Positions 9,872 through 20,626 of a stretch of DNA of 64,000 nucleotides are shown one piece after another (within the stretch, counting starts at the first letter, position 1; every line of letters starts with the position of its first letter). The DNA comes from Tetracentron sinense (Eukaryota; Streptophyta; Magnoliopsida; Trochodendrales; Trochodendraceae): positions 11,086,416 to 11,150,415 of the forward strand of contig CM026564.1 in NCBI GenBank assembly GCA_015143295.1, given 5' to 3'. The position numbers were made by a program, and so were the translations under genes. Below the pieces are notes generated by a model that searched no databases, was not told where the DNA came from, and saw nothing but the letters and a program-made list of their open reading frames with translations.

Positions 9872-10669
9872 ATCTCCCCCTTTTTATGATGACATAATAA
9901 TTGAATAAAATGGGAATAAGCACCCCCTAAATATAGAATTTCAGTAAAAATTTTTAGGTAAGCTACCCCTAAACATATGCATTAATAAATTCAAGATATA
10001 AATTCAATTCTTTTGCATATAATTTAGATAAGTCATTCAATCATTCAAAAGCACATGATACCAAAATTTTAGATTAATTGCATAAGTCATTCACAATCAA
10101 TTGATACCAAATTAATTATATCATTTAAGCACATGATACCAAAATAAAAAAAATTAGATAAGGCATTTAGACATGATACCAATAGGAAATGAGTCATATT
10201 TTATAGATGTGTCAAAAGAGTACATTTCACAAAAAAAATACAGAAGTATACCAAAACATACAAAGCATACATCTATAACATGTCATTCACAAAAAGATAC
10301 ATGACATCCACAAAAAGACACTTCATTTCATTCTTTTCTCTTTCTCCCCCTGGCATCATCGAAAAATAATCTACTTCTTCATCTTCTTCTTGGGGTAACT
10401 GGAGTCACTAGAGTAAATAGAGGTAATGATGGGTTTCTTGGATTCCTTGGGTGCCTCTTGTGCCTTGGATTCCTTGGATCCTTGGGTTCAAAAGTGAAGC
10501 GGTTCATGACATCCATCATCTCAATAGAAAGGCCAGTCACTCGAGAGGCAATCTGGTGAAGGATAGGTGCAGATGACCTAAGCTACTGATCATGAGACTC
10601 AGTGCGACCCTTGAAGAGGGAGACCTCATCACTCAATCTCTGAATCTACTCAAATGAATCCTTACCATT
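9872..10669 (-). pseudogene. SIRE-like 3' internal region
   Basis: It begins at the polypurine tract and is AT-rich to about 10340. It then has a second CTCCCCCTGGCATCATCG polypurine-like stretch at about 10345. From about 10370 to 10670 the minus strand reads a broken frame with LSDEVSLFKGRTESHDQ, LHQIASRVTGLSIEMM and a lysine/arginine-rich tail. Extra ORFs between pol and the 3' LTR are known in SIRE/Maximus elements, so a fragment of such an ORF is the likeliest reading. It is cut at 10670 by a gypsy LTR. Confidence 0.5.
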
Positions 10670-11700
10670 TGTAGAACCCTGAAACTATGTTTCACTATTT
10701 TGGTAAATAGTGCCATTGGCACAATTTTTGGAAAAAGGCATAAAGCATTTGGTTTGATTAATGAGATGATAGTGTGGGTTTGATCTCACCATCCTTATTT
10801 TGTTATATGGTTCTAGGATATAAGGACCTTTGGGCATGTTTAAAAGTGTTAAGGAACAAAGGAAAAAGTATCTAAAGTGGAAAGATAGGAAAAACAGCAA
10901 AATAGGAAAAATAGAGCAACAATTTGTCGATGAATTCAATCGGGGGACAAGGACTCATCGTCGAGTGCTTCTGGAATTTTGGACAGTAAGTTTAGAACTC
11001 AAATTCATCAATGAATTCTATCGGGGAACCGAATCTCGTCGACAAATTCTATCCAAAAATGCCCTAACCAACTTGGAATAGTGCAAACCGACTTACGAGA
11101 GATATTTTCTAAGGACTTTTGAGGGTTTTGGTAACCCTTAGCCTATAAATTGAAGGGGATTTTATGGGTTTGTATTTACCAAAACCTAAGGATAGATTTG
11201 ACAGAGAAATCAAAAGAGAAGAAAGGGGGAAAGTTGTGATTCTCTAAGCGTTCTTCCTAGACTAAATTGAGGCTGGATCCTTGATTTCAGAAGTTCGAGC
11301 TTCACTCTTTCGGTGTTCTAAAGCTTGGGTTTCTACCCAAAGTGATTCTCAAACTTGCGGATCGAAGAGACTCGATCTAGGAAAGGTAGATATACTCTAC
11401 TAGCTTTTTATACCATAATCCTTATGTGAAAATCGTGTTGGGAGTGTTTGTGCTTTGAAGTGATCTAGTAGGGACTCCTACTAGTGAATTGGGATGATTT
11501 CAAGTGTGGTACCATGTGTTGTGTGATGTTGTAACGATTCCAAATGAATAGAAAAGCATGTGCCATATGATTTATGTGTTTTCAATTCTCTACCATATTT
11601 ATTTACAATTGCCATGTGAACACACACACGTGCATGATTCGAGATTTGGTATATGTATAATGTAAGTGTCTCCAGAAAAGCAAAGTAAAAGCAAGTGAAC
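10670..11700 (+). mobile_element. Gypsy LTR, 5' portion only
   Basis: It starts TGTAGAACCCTGAAAC. It carries a repeated motif containing TCGTCGA or GTCGATGAATTC at about 10925-11050, a TATA box (CCTATAAATTGAAGG near 11141) and donor-like AAAG|GTAGATATACTC near 11386. The 3' half with the hairpins and the GGGCG-GACA end is missing. It runs into a minus-strand LTR of another family at roughly 11700; the junction is not sharp by eye. Confidence 0.7.
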
Positions 11701-11722
11701 ATAGTAAGTGGCAATGGGAAAC

Positions 11723-11845
11723 CTAATAGTAAGGAGACCAGTCGAGGTCCCTCACTTCCTCGGTGGAGAGATCAGCTTCTCCTTCAACTTTGTACGCCTC
11801 CTCTATCCAAGGCTCTGTTATCGGCTCTGGCTCTAAACCTCCCGA
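11723..11845 (-). CDS. Conserved LTR micro-ORF copy, minus strand
   Basis: It reads SGGLEPEP, then EPWIEEAYKVEGE, and ends DLDWSPYY before a TAG at 11723-11725. EPWIEEAY matches the PWVEEEY core of the other LTRs, and DLDW-P matches the C-terminal DxWP of the copies at 3142, 25627 and 42729. There is no ATG in the usual place. The core is intact despite the age of this LTR. Confidence 0.4.
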   Translation of the reverse strand, partial: SGGLEPEPITEPWIEEAYKVEGEADLSTEEVRDLDWSPYY

Positions 11846-11864
11846 CAATAACAGGTCAACTAAG

Positions 11865-11877
11865 TATTGAAAACATT
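11865..11877. repeat. LINE target-site duplication, left
   Basis: TATTGAAAACATT is repeated exactly at 18092-18104 and brackets the LINE. Confidence 0.9.
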
Positions 11878-11953
11878 TTTTTTTTTTTTAAAGCCACTCA
11901 GAAGGAGTGGGGGATTTGGCAGACCCTTACCGGTTTATTAATAATAAAAAATT

Positions 11954-12112
11954 GGGGGGGGGGGGGGACATAGACCTTACCCCTACAATTGACTAGACCA
12001 AAAAGAAAATAAAATAGGGGGAGACATAAAACCTTACCCCTAACATACACACAAAATTGAAAAAAGAGACATCAAGGGGGGGACATAAAACCTTACCCCT
12101 TTACTACAAGAA
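11954..12112 (-). repeat. LINE 3' UTR: G-run and three purine-rich repeats
   Basis: A run of 14 G (11954-11967, plus strand) heads three imperfect repeats containing ACATAAAACCTTACCCCT. On the element's sense strand these are AGGGGTAAGGTTTTATGT followed by C-runs. They lie between the tail and the RNase H coding end. Confidence 0.75.
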
Positions 12113-12249
12113 CCCAACCAGACAATCATATTTTAACTTTTCTGAGACTCCCTACACCAGTTTGATCCATAAGAATTAAAGCTTTGATTTTGTTTGGCAT
12201 ATTATCCCAATCAAATCAACCCAAGATTAATCTAGAACAACCAACATTA

Positions 12250-13114
12250 CCCAGTTCATCCGCCACTATATTTGCTTCCCGAAATATGTGATTGATGAGA
12301 AGCTATTAAACAGAAGAGATGAAATTTCCATATTCCAATACCACGTTTTCCAATTGCCTGGATAATTACCATTGCAATCTTCAACCATGCTCTTCGAGTC
12401 AAATTCTATAATCACATTATATAAATGGAGTCTCTTACAAAGATTTAAACCATCTAGAAGAGCTCGAGTTTTAGCAATATAATTGGAGCATTTACCATAA
12501 TAGGAAAAGAAACAAGAAACAAAATTTCCATTATGATCTTTAATAATACCTCCTCCACCTGCATTACCAGGATTACCTTTTGAAGCACCATCTATATTTA
12601 ATTTGAATTTAGCTCGAGGAGGATGCAGCCATTTAACATGAATCATCCAAAATTTACTGATAGTAGGAGCACTAGAAGGAAAGAAAATAGATAATTGAAA
12701 GTGGTTATTTCCAAAAATAGTATGAATATCACAAACCTTTTTAGTGATAGAAGCTATAATAGCTCTATTATTTCGAGATTTGGAATCATACTTTCTCCTG
12801 CATCTCTCTATCCAGATTTTCCAAACAATCAAAGCCGGCAAAAGAGTGAAAATATCATTTTTACGATGAGAAGCAGCTCTAAACCACCTTATAAGAGAAC
12901 ATTGGATAGAGTCATGCTTACTAAAAGGAATAAGACACCAGGATGCAAAATAGCTCCAAACTGAAGAAGCTAACTCACCCGATTTCAAAAGATGATTAGT
13001 GTTCTCAACACTAGGAAAGGAACAACAACAACATTTACTGACCATAGGAATACCAATTCTCTGAATAGTCAAATCAGTAGGGATAGCACAATGCATGATT
13101 TTCCAGCAAAACAC
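12250..13114 (-). pseudogene. LINE ORF2: zf-RVT end and RNase H
   Basis: The main frame is 282 codons (13114-12266). It opens with the zf-RVT region (FCWKIMHCAIPTDLTIQR, VENTNHLL). It ends in an RNase H domain with KLNIDGASKGNPGNAGGGG, TRALLDGLNL and IEFDSKSMV. The first catalytic Asp (DG) and third (EFDS) are present. The second, normally Glu in a (A/E)-ETRALL context, reads KTRALL here. The last part (REANIVADELGN, containing the conserved Asp) is in a shifted frame at about 12295-12250. Such an RNase H after the RT is common in plant L1 elements. Confidence 0.88.
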
Positions 13115-13141
13115 ACTGATTTTGGTAGGAATAATCTGGTT

Positions 13142-14191
13142 CTAGATAAACTTAGACCAATAAAACTGATTTCCTTTATGTCTTATCTTATCCCAGGCTG
13201 TTTTAATCAAAACAAATCTAGTAGGGGAATGGTTCCAAATAAATTTATCATCTTTATCTGAGGTATAAAAGATATCCTCTTTAATGTCTTCTATAATATT
13301 AGAAGGAAGAAAGGAACTTACCTGGTTGAGATGCCAATCGCCTTCCTCATTAAGAAGTTGAGAAATAGGAGGATTATTTTGAGGAAATCCAATAGCAATG
13401 GAGATAAGATACTCCCCTTTATACCAATCATCAAACCAGAAAGTTGCATTGTTTCCATTGCCTATAAGAACTGATGAATGGGAGAGCATCAAATGAATAA
13501 CTTCGCAAATATCTTTCCAAAGCTTCGAAGAACCCCTGGTTGGCAAAGCATTCCAAATGTGACCAACCCAATATTTAGCTTTGAAAAATTTAGTCCAGAG
13601 GCAATTAGAAGTATATATTTTCCAAGCTTGCTTCAGTCGAAAAGCCTTAGAAATATCAATAACTCTTCTGACTCCCAGACCTCCTTCCAAGAAAGGTAAA
13701 GCACATTGTTTCCACTTAATCCAATGCCTCTTTCTATTAGAATCAGCCTTATTCCAGAAGAAATTAGCCAAAAGCTTATCAATTTTAGAAGCTATGCCAG
13801 TTGGGATATTAATACTAGAAAGGATGTGTACCAGGATAGATGAAAGCACATGCTTGATAAGAATAAGGCGACCACCAGAAGAAAGCAATTTGCCAGACCA
13901 ACCATTAATACGGTTTTGAATCTTCTCAATAAGAAGAAGATAATAAGATAGTTTCTGTCGACCTTTAATCAAAGGAACTCCCAAATAAGTGAATGGAAAA
14001 TTTTTGAATTGGAAACCGGTTCTAGAAGATATATCTCTTTTTCTGGTTGACTTGAGTTTATCAGAACAATACAAGGAGCTTTTGTCTTTATTGATTTTTT
14101 GCCCGGAAGACTCCTCATATTTTGTAAGAAAGTCAAAATTAATTTTAATGCTCCGAGCACTACCATTACAAAAAATGAGAGTCATTTGCAA
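13142..14191 (-). pseudogene. LINE ORF2: RT thumb and connection
   Basis: This 349-codon frame continues from the RT palm. It contains KYEESSGQKINKDKSS, TYLGVPLIKGRQK, WSGKLLSSGGRLILIK, NFFWNKADSNRKRHWIKW and FLEGGLGVRR, the ordered landmarks of plant L1 RT C-terminal regions. It is separated from the palm by a frameshift near 14190 and from the zf-RVT frame by a stop near 13140. Confidence 0.9.
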
Positions 14192-14830
14192 ATAAAATGT
14201 GAGAAACTACAAACCCTTGTCTTCCTATAGCATAAGAAGAAGCTTGATGAGAAATAACATTCTTAATACCTCTACTAAGAACCTCTTCAGCTAATATAAA
14301 GAGCGAAGATGAGAGTCGATCCCCTTGACGAAGACTTCTAGAACTGGAGAAGAAACCATGAAGAGCCCCATTGATGATAATCGAAAAGCTTTGATTCTGA
14401 AGACAGCCATGAATAAGGTAGATAAAATTAGCAATAATGCCAAATTTCTTCATAACCTCATAAATAAAGTTTCATTCCATACGATCATACGCCTTGGCCT
14501 TATCAAGCTTTATTATAAGATTTCCTCAAAAACTTTCCTGTCAATATCATTCACCATTTCTTGAGCAATAGTGATGTTCTCCGTTATGTTCGGGCCTTTT
14601 ATAAAATTCGATTGCTCCTTAGAAATAATTTTAGGAAGAATAGTAACCAACTGACCCACTAATAGCTTGGAAAAAATCTTGTAAAAAAATTGCATAAGCT
14701 GATAAGCCTATAATCAGAGAAAGAAGAAGGATTATTGCACTTAGCAATCAAGGCAATCACAGTAGCATTAACAGCCTTCGGAATAGTCGGATTTAAGAAG
14801 AAATAATTCACTGCCTTCACCAGATCTGCT
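14166..14830 (-). pseudogene. LINE ORF2: reverse transcriptase palm/fingers
   Basis: Two frames are readable. 14695-14513 has FYKIFSKLLVGQLVTILP and SKEQSNFIKG (RT domains 1-2). 14453-14166 has LRQGDRLSSSLFILAEEVLS and ISHQASS...ILFANDSHF. The box usually read F/YADD is FAND here, so the second Asp of the pair is kept and the first is Asn. A stop and a frameshift separate the two parts. RNA-templated DNA synthesis at the nicked target would be the role. This copy cannot do it as a single protein. Confidence 0.88.
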
Positions 14831-15520
14831 TTAATAATGTCCTAACAAGGGTGATAAAAATGTCCATTAAAACCGTCTGGATCAGGAGCACTATCTTCTG
14901 CAAGACTGAAAACCACCTGTTTAATTTCTTCAGTTGAAGGCATAGCAGTAAGCATCATATTATCATCTTCAGAAACCAAAAGGGGACTATGGTTAAGGAT
15001 ATCATAATCAATAATATTCCTTGAGGAGGTAAGAAGATCCTGAAAGAATTTAGTAGCTGCATTACTGATATCAAGTTGATTGTCAATCCACTCTCCCTAA
15101 GAGTTTTTAATTTTATGAATACCATTTCTCTTTCTTCTTTGATTGGCAATAGCATGAAAAAATTTTGTGTTCATATCACATTCCTAAAGCCATTTAACCC
15201 TAGATTTTTGCTTCTAGAAAATTTCCTCCTGGGCAATAGTTTGTTGCAGATCATCTTTCAAATTGGACAGCTGATTTTCTATAGAAGCATCCCAATTCTC
15301 TTGGAGAATAATTTCGGTAGCACAAAATTTCTCCTCAATCTCTTTCATTTTAACAAAAATATTGCCGAAGATCTCCTTGTTCCAGTTCTTAAGAGATATT
15401 TTGAGTCTCTTAAGCTTTAAGAAGAAAGCAATAATAGGATCAGCAAGAATATCAACAGACCATGAGTCAGAAACTACCCTTTTGAAATCAGTATGACTAA
15501 TCCACATTTTCTAAAATTTA
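14831..15520 (-). pseudogene. LINE ORF2: endonuclease-RT linker
   Basis: The frame 15507-15214 (KRVVSDSWSVD, LKRLKISLKNWNKEIFGNIF) is the charged helical linker that follows the endonuclease in plant L1 ORF2. 15155-14955 continues it with REMVFIKLKTLRESG. Two frameshifts are present. Confidence 0.8.
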
Positions 15521-15539
15521 AAAGAAGAAGGCCTTCAAG

Positions 15540-16230
15540 TTCTATCATTTTCAAACTTGAGAATAAGAGGAGCATGATCTGAGTTGAGTCTGGATAGGTG
15601 AGTAACCTAAGGCACTGGAAGATTATTACTCCAATCAACATTATACAAAATACGATCCAATCTGGCATAGTTTCTATTAATACCCCTTTGGTTGTTGCAC
15701 CAAGTAAACTTATTTCCAGAGAAACCAGCATCAACCTCCATAAGGCTCATGTCATTAATGAATTCATTGAAGTCTTCCATAGATCTAATCTTAGGATCTC
15801 TTCCCCCCAATTTTTCTCCAGAACTAGCAATAGTATTGAAATCGCCAGCAAAGAGAAGAGGACCAATGAAATTAGATAAAACAAGAGATAAATCATTCCA
15901 CAGAATCAATCTATCATTGCTACAACATTTGGCATAAATAAAACCGCATCTGATCATGACCAAATCTTGTATATGCACATCAAAAATTAAAGCTTGGTCA
16001 AGGGAAACATATAGAGAAACATCCATCCAATCTTTCCATAAGATCCAAATTTTATCATGAGAAATATAACCCGGCATATTAAGAAACTTACTAAGACCAA
16101 CAATTTTAGAGGAATTCTGCATGGGTTCCATAATTGCAATCATGGATATATTATGAGAATTTACCAAATTCTTGAGTCTGGCTTTAGAAGCTAAATTTCC
16201 AACCCCTCTAATATTCCACGATAAGATACT
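15540..16230 (-). pseudogene. LINE ORF2: AP-like endonuclease
   Basis: The domain starts near 16228 as LSWNIRGVGN, with no ATG in the usual place. It continues IAIMEPM, FIYAKC, LFAGDFNTIAS, FTWCNNQRG and ARLDRIL. It ends NSDHAPL at about 15565 in another frame. The N of NIRG, E of MEP, D/N of GDFN and the final SDH correspond to the catalytic landmarks of the exonuclease-endonuclease-phosphatase fold that nicks target DNA. The longest uninterrupted part is 16167-15607 (186 codons). Confidence 0.9.
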
Positions 16231-17137
16231 AATCTTTGGAAACTCTCTTTTCCAACAACATAGGAGCTTGAGCTCTAGATCTAGTTATACGATCCGAAGG
16301 GGGGATCCCTTTCTTTTGTTTGTATTGTGAAAGCAAATGTTTTTCTTCTTTAATTTCTGATATGTTCTTGATATGTTGGATTTGAGCAAGAAAATCTTTA
16401 CTATCAACGATAAAATTTTCTATATTATCAAAAGAAATTGATTGTACCTCATGGTGAAATTCCGAAGTAGAAGATGAGAGCGAATTTATATTTTTCGGAA
16501 AGTTGTTTTGAGAAGGGATAGAAGATTGCAATCTTGACTTCATAGAGCTCAACTTGGATTTATTAGAAGCAAAATTTCCAACATCATAAACTTCCACAAT
16601 CATATGAACACTAGTAAAAAAATTTCCAGCATTAGAATCCGGATTGTGCCCACTATTAGACTCGTTCACATTCATAAAACCCTCTTCAATTATCTTGTCA
16701 GAAAGAGGAGGAACACGATGCAAAACCTGACAAGAATGTAACTAGGGATCTGAGATTTTTTCTCCACAACCCAATCCAACAACTAAGTTATTATCCATGC
16801 TAAAATCTAGATGGATTGAGGATTTCGCAATTTGGTTATTTACTATAACAATAGGGCTTGAGTCAATAGTCATAGCCTCAACTCCAGTCTCCACAATAAT
16901 GCTACTAAAAGGCTCTATTAACGCTGCTTCTTTTTCTTCTTGCTGAATCTTCCTTTCACTCAATATGGGTTGAAGTATTGCTGCTTCACATCCAGAATCT
17001 TCAAGATCAGAGGAACCATTAATATCTATAATAGGAACATCTTCTCGAAACACATCATCTGAATTAATTTGAACCTTCTCCTTCAAAACCCCACTGTTAT
17101 GATCTACTATAGGTTGGATAATCGGTTCAACATTCAA
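16229..17137 (-). pseudogene. LINE ORF1 C-terminal extension
   Basis: Two frames (17137-16742 and 16723-16229) lie between the CCHC knuckle and ORF2. They are acidic and Ser/Asn-rich (VQINSDDVFREDVPIIDING, SSSTSEFHHE) with a basic end (SDRITRSRAQAPMLLEKRV). They have no catalytic motif. Low-complexity tails like this are usual after the DUF4283 and zinc-knuckle part of plant L1 ORF1. ORF2 begins where this frame stops. Confidence 0.7.
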
Positions 17138-17161
17138 AAAAATCAGATTAGAATTCTTTTG

Positions 17162-18065
17162 TTATAGCTCATCATCTGTAGATTTGCCAAAAGATTTCGC
17201 AACCCTGATATGAGTTGGAACCGAACCTGTCTTCCCTTGCTTGCAATTGTTTGCTTCCCTCTTCTCAACTTCCATGGTTGGTTCCGAATTTTTTTTTGCT
17301 ATTTCCTTTAAAAAAAATTTCTTATTTAGAATCTTGCAATGATCTTCATTGTGACCTAGCTTTTGGCACCTAGAACAGAAGAAAACTTCTTTCTCATACA
17401 CTACTTTCTGCCATCTACTTGCTGAACCCATACCAAGCCAAAACCTCAAGATTTTGTCTTTACTTGCATCGATCTCCACACAGATTCTGGCCAAACTAGG
17501 CCTGGATATGTTCCTCATTGGTTTGTCCACAAGTACAACTCTCCTTAACAGAAGCCCTGGGAGATTTATCCAAAATGGAACAACAGAAGGCTCAACTCCA
17601 GATCTAAACTGAGGCGACCATTTAATGAATCTTACTAGTTTTCCATTGATGTAGCAGAAATCTTTCATCCAAACCGTAAGGTAATCATCTTCTTCTTGAA
17701 AGCGAAGAAGAATATGTCTTGCATCCATCACACCCACCGAAAAATTCTGACTGATATGGAATTGTTCTTGTAAAAAAAACCTTGAGAACATCCAACTTAG
17801 GTCTCCCATATGCACATTTAGCAACTAATGCAAAACGTAGGGGGATCGCAGAATGTTCTAACTCTTCTGGAGAAAAGTAGAGCACTGATTCTCCTTGAAA
17901 TAATGCTGGTTTTTTTGTATCCAATGTATTTAATCGAAGATGACCATTAGGGGACTCACCATTAATAGCTTTAGCACCAAGAATCGCAGCAAAAGAGACT
18001 TTGGGGTTTGGCGGCCTGGAAGAGGAACCACCTCCTATGGTGGTGGCTGCCATAGGGATCGCCAT
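17162..18065 (-). pseudogene. LINE ORF1: DUF4283 domain and CCHC knuckle
   Basis: ATG at 18065 starts MAIPMAATTIGGGSSSRPP, then SFAAILGAKA, in the first of two overlapping frames. The second (17824-17162) has VGVMDARHILLRFQEEDD, FCYINGKLVRFIKWSP, WINLPGLLLRR and one knuckle CSRCQKLGHNEDHC (CX2CX4HX4C). The DUF4283 fold plus knuckle is the nucleic-acid-binding ORF1 type of plant L1. The two frames need one frameshift near 17800 to join. The start codon lies only 26 bp from the element's 5' end. Confidence 0.9.
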
Positions 18066-18091
18066 GAAACCCTAACCAAACCGTGAGATAC

Positions 18092-18104
18092 TATTGAAAA
18101 CATT
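18092..18104. repeat. LINE target-site duplication, right
   Basis: TATTGAAAACATT, identical to 11865-11877. The pre-insertion sequence is the loop side of the conserved stem-loop of the old minus-strand LTR. Confidence 0.9.
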
Positions 18105-18710
18105 CAGTGGATAAGCAGTCTAATCAACCACATGATATCATTAGAACATATTCAATAATATAATCATTTCGTAAACATACAATCAAAGTGTGTAAAGACA
18201 TGTGAGACATATCATATTTTTATCTTGACTCGTGTGGCTTGTGAGCATGAGAGACTCTTAGATTTGATCTTACACAATGCATGTTTTTAGGAGCTTGCGA
18301 GATATTTCTTATGAAATTCCATGTCCCTTTCGCGGACCAATACTTATGAGCTTGTGAGATATTCGTGTCATGCTTGTGAGACATGTGAACTCATGAGACT
18401 AAAAGACTTACCATGGAAGTGAATATGTGTTTGAGTGTCGTAATTGACATTCAAGTAGGTCATCACTTAGGTTTCGATCTCCTACTATGGAAACTCCATC
18501 ATAACGTCCCATACCGAATTGTTAGAGAATTCTCGGTCTGGAAGACTTCCCTCTAATTTTTTGCTTACCCGAACACCAACCACCATTCAATATAAATAGG
18601 GAATAGTTTAACACAGGAAGCATAATTAACATTTTAGCATAATTTAGCATAAGAATCATATCTAACATTATTTGCATAATTCAATCATTTCCATAATACA
18701 TTTCTTACCA
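18105..18710 (-). mobile_element. Old minus-strand LTR, piece 2
   Basis: On the minus strand it carries the GGAGTTTCCATAGTAGGAGATC and GGTATGGGACGT blocks also seen at about 63290-63330 of the LTR at 61842. It also has repeated CTTGTGAGA/CTCACAAG units. No coding potential. Confidence 0.65.
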
Positions 18711-20626
18711 CTAAATGTAGAACCCCAAATCTCACAATCACTGTTCATGTGAATAGGGTAGTGAATAGTGTCTTGCAGAGTATATGCAAAGGCCTAAAGC
18801 CTTCCTAGGGTCCTAAGGACCTTTATGAATAGATTAAGGGTGTTAAAGATAAGAGAGTGAAACACTCTAAGTGATCAAAGTAGGATCAAAGAACTCTAGT
18901 TTTGTCACCACTTATCGGAATCGAGTGATTCTTGAATTTTTGGAAAGGTCTTGGAACCCTCTTCAAGGTTCATGTTTATCATTTCTCCATTTTTGAGTTG
19001 GGGTTTAGTTAAATGTTGAATTTCCAGAGTCGGGTCTGTAAAAAATCTGGGCTGCTGAAATCCATTTCCAGACCAGTCAGCTTTAGATCCCATTTAGGTA
19101 GTTCAAAAATCAAAATTTGGATTTATCTATTAGACACAAAAAATTTTCCCTTTAAATGAAGAGTCCAACACAAGTTGAATCGTCAAAATCCGATCAGCTA
19201 GTCAAAATTTATGGCCAAAATACCAAAGCAAGAAAAACCTGAAAGCTTCTATTAAAGTTACGATAGTTCGTAACCACACTACGAACAATCGTAGAGGGCC
19301 TACGAACGATCGAAGAAAGTCTACGAACGATTGTAGAATCCTATAAACTGGGTAAACTCTCTAGAAAGTCTACGATTGATCGTAGAAAACCTACTAACGA
19401 TCGTAGGAGCACAAAATTGGTTATTTTGTGCGGGATTTTTAGGGTTTCTATCCTTTCCGTATAAATAGGGGCTCACATTGGGGGTTTGGGATTGAACCTA
19501 AACCTAAGAAAGAGAGAAAGGAGAAGGGAGCTTAGGGAGAACCCAAGGAAGGGTTTTGAAATTGAGATCAAGGGAGCTCAAGATCAAGCTTGGATCATCC
19601 CTCAAGCAAGGTTCCTCATCTTCAAAGGTTGGATCCTCCCTTATCAAGCTTGGGATTTCCAAACCAAGAGGCTTTCTTCAAGATTGGGGTTTTATCCTCA
19701 AAGGTTAGTACACCCTTCTAGTTAACTTAATAATAACCTAGGTTTCCTTTAAGAATGATTGTGGATTGATCTTATATATATTTCCTTTTCTTGAAATGCA
19801 TTATTTTCCCTAGAATGAACAAGATAACTTAAATGGTTGTGGATGCCATATGGTGTTGATGGATGTTGTGTGATGGGAAACGATGAAAGGGCAATGTACA
19901 CATAATAAATACACATGAGATGTTTGATGAAATGTAAATGAGGAAAATAGGAGTAAAAGACTTAAGGAAAGATTGAATACCAAGTCTTTGATGAAATGCA
20001 TGTGTGAGAAATTAATTAAGAATATGACATTATGATTTAGGTTTTTTTCCAATTGAGTAGTTTTAACTGAAAGCAATGGATGCTTCCTTAACTCTCACAT
20101 GTTTATTGATAATTAGTGAATTGGATAAATTGCTCTATATGTACTTTCTTAAATCCCCCATGTCTATGAAAATGTAAGAAACGCTATAGTATGCTTTATT
20201 GTTGCATGTCACCATGATATCATCAAGAATATGAAGTATGAATTAGGGATTTTCCCCAAAATTTGGTAATTATGCTAATATGCTTTATGTGTTTCCTTAA
20301 ATTCTCATATGTCTATAGAAGTTGGAAATACCAAATGATGTCCTTCAATTTTGCATGCCATTGTGATTGCCACCAATTGCTACACACAGGCACTCATGCA
20401 TGCATGAACCAAGCTTTTCAAAGTATAAGTATACATACAAGAAACAACAAGAACATGAAATGTGATTTATGACACGATTGATAAAGCCAAACTTTGGGTC
20501 GTTCAAGGGTAGGGCATATCCCAGGATATGTCATACCTTGCTCACAAGAAAAACAAGACAATTTGCTAATGTGTTTTGTTCCATTAAAGTTCGGGCATTA
20601 GTAAAGCAAGTACAAGGAGGCTAGTG

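Larger units (their letters stand above)
11700..11877 (-). mobile_element. Old minus-strand LTR, piece 1 (3' portion)
   Basis: On the minus strand this matches the end of the LTR at 61842-64000 in design: micro-ORF, then stem-loop sequence. It is continued at 18105-18710 and 45171-45414. A LINE (11878-18091) and the 26-kb gypsy insertion (18716-45165) separate the pieces. Its left edge is uncertain. Confidence 0.65.
11878..18091 (-). mobile_element. Full-length L1-type LINE, 6.2 kb
   Basis: It is bounded by a 13-bp TSD. On the plus strand it begins with a T-run (poly-A tail) and ends only 26 bp beyond the ORF1 start codon. From 5' to 3' on the minus strand it holds ORF1 (DUF4283 plus one CCHC knuckle), then ORF2 with endonuclease, reverse transcriptase, zf-RVT and RNase H. 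It has frameshifts and stops throughout, an FAND box where FADD is usual, and a Lys where the RNase H catalytic Glu is expected. It is a complete but inactive insertion. Confidence 0.92.

Noticed and set aside
13478-13919. Plus-strand frames of 73 and 112 codons
   Set aside because: Antisense of the LINE reverse transcriptase thumb region.
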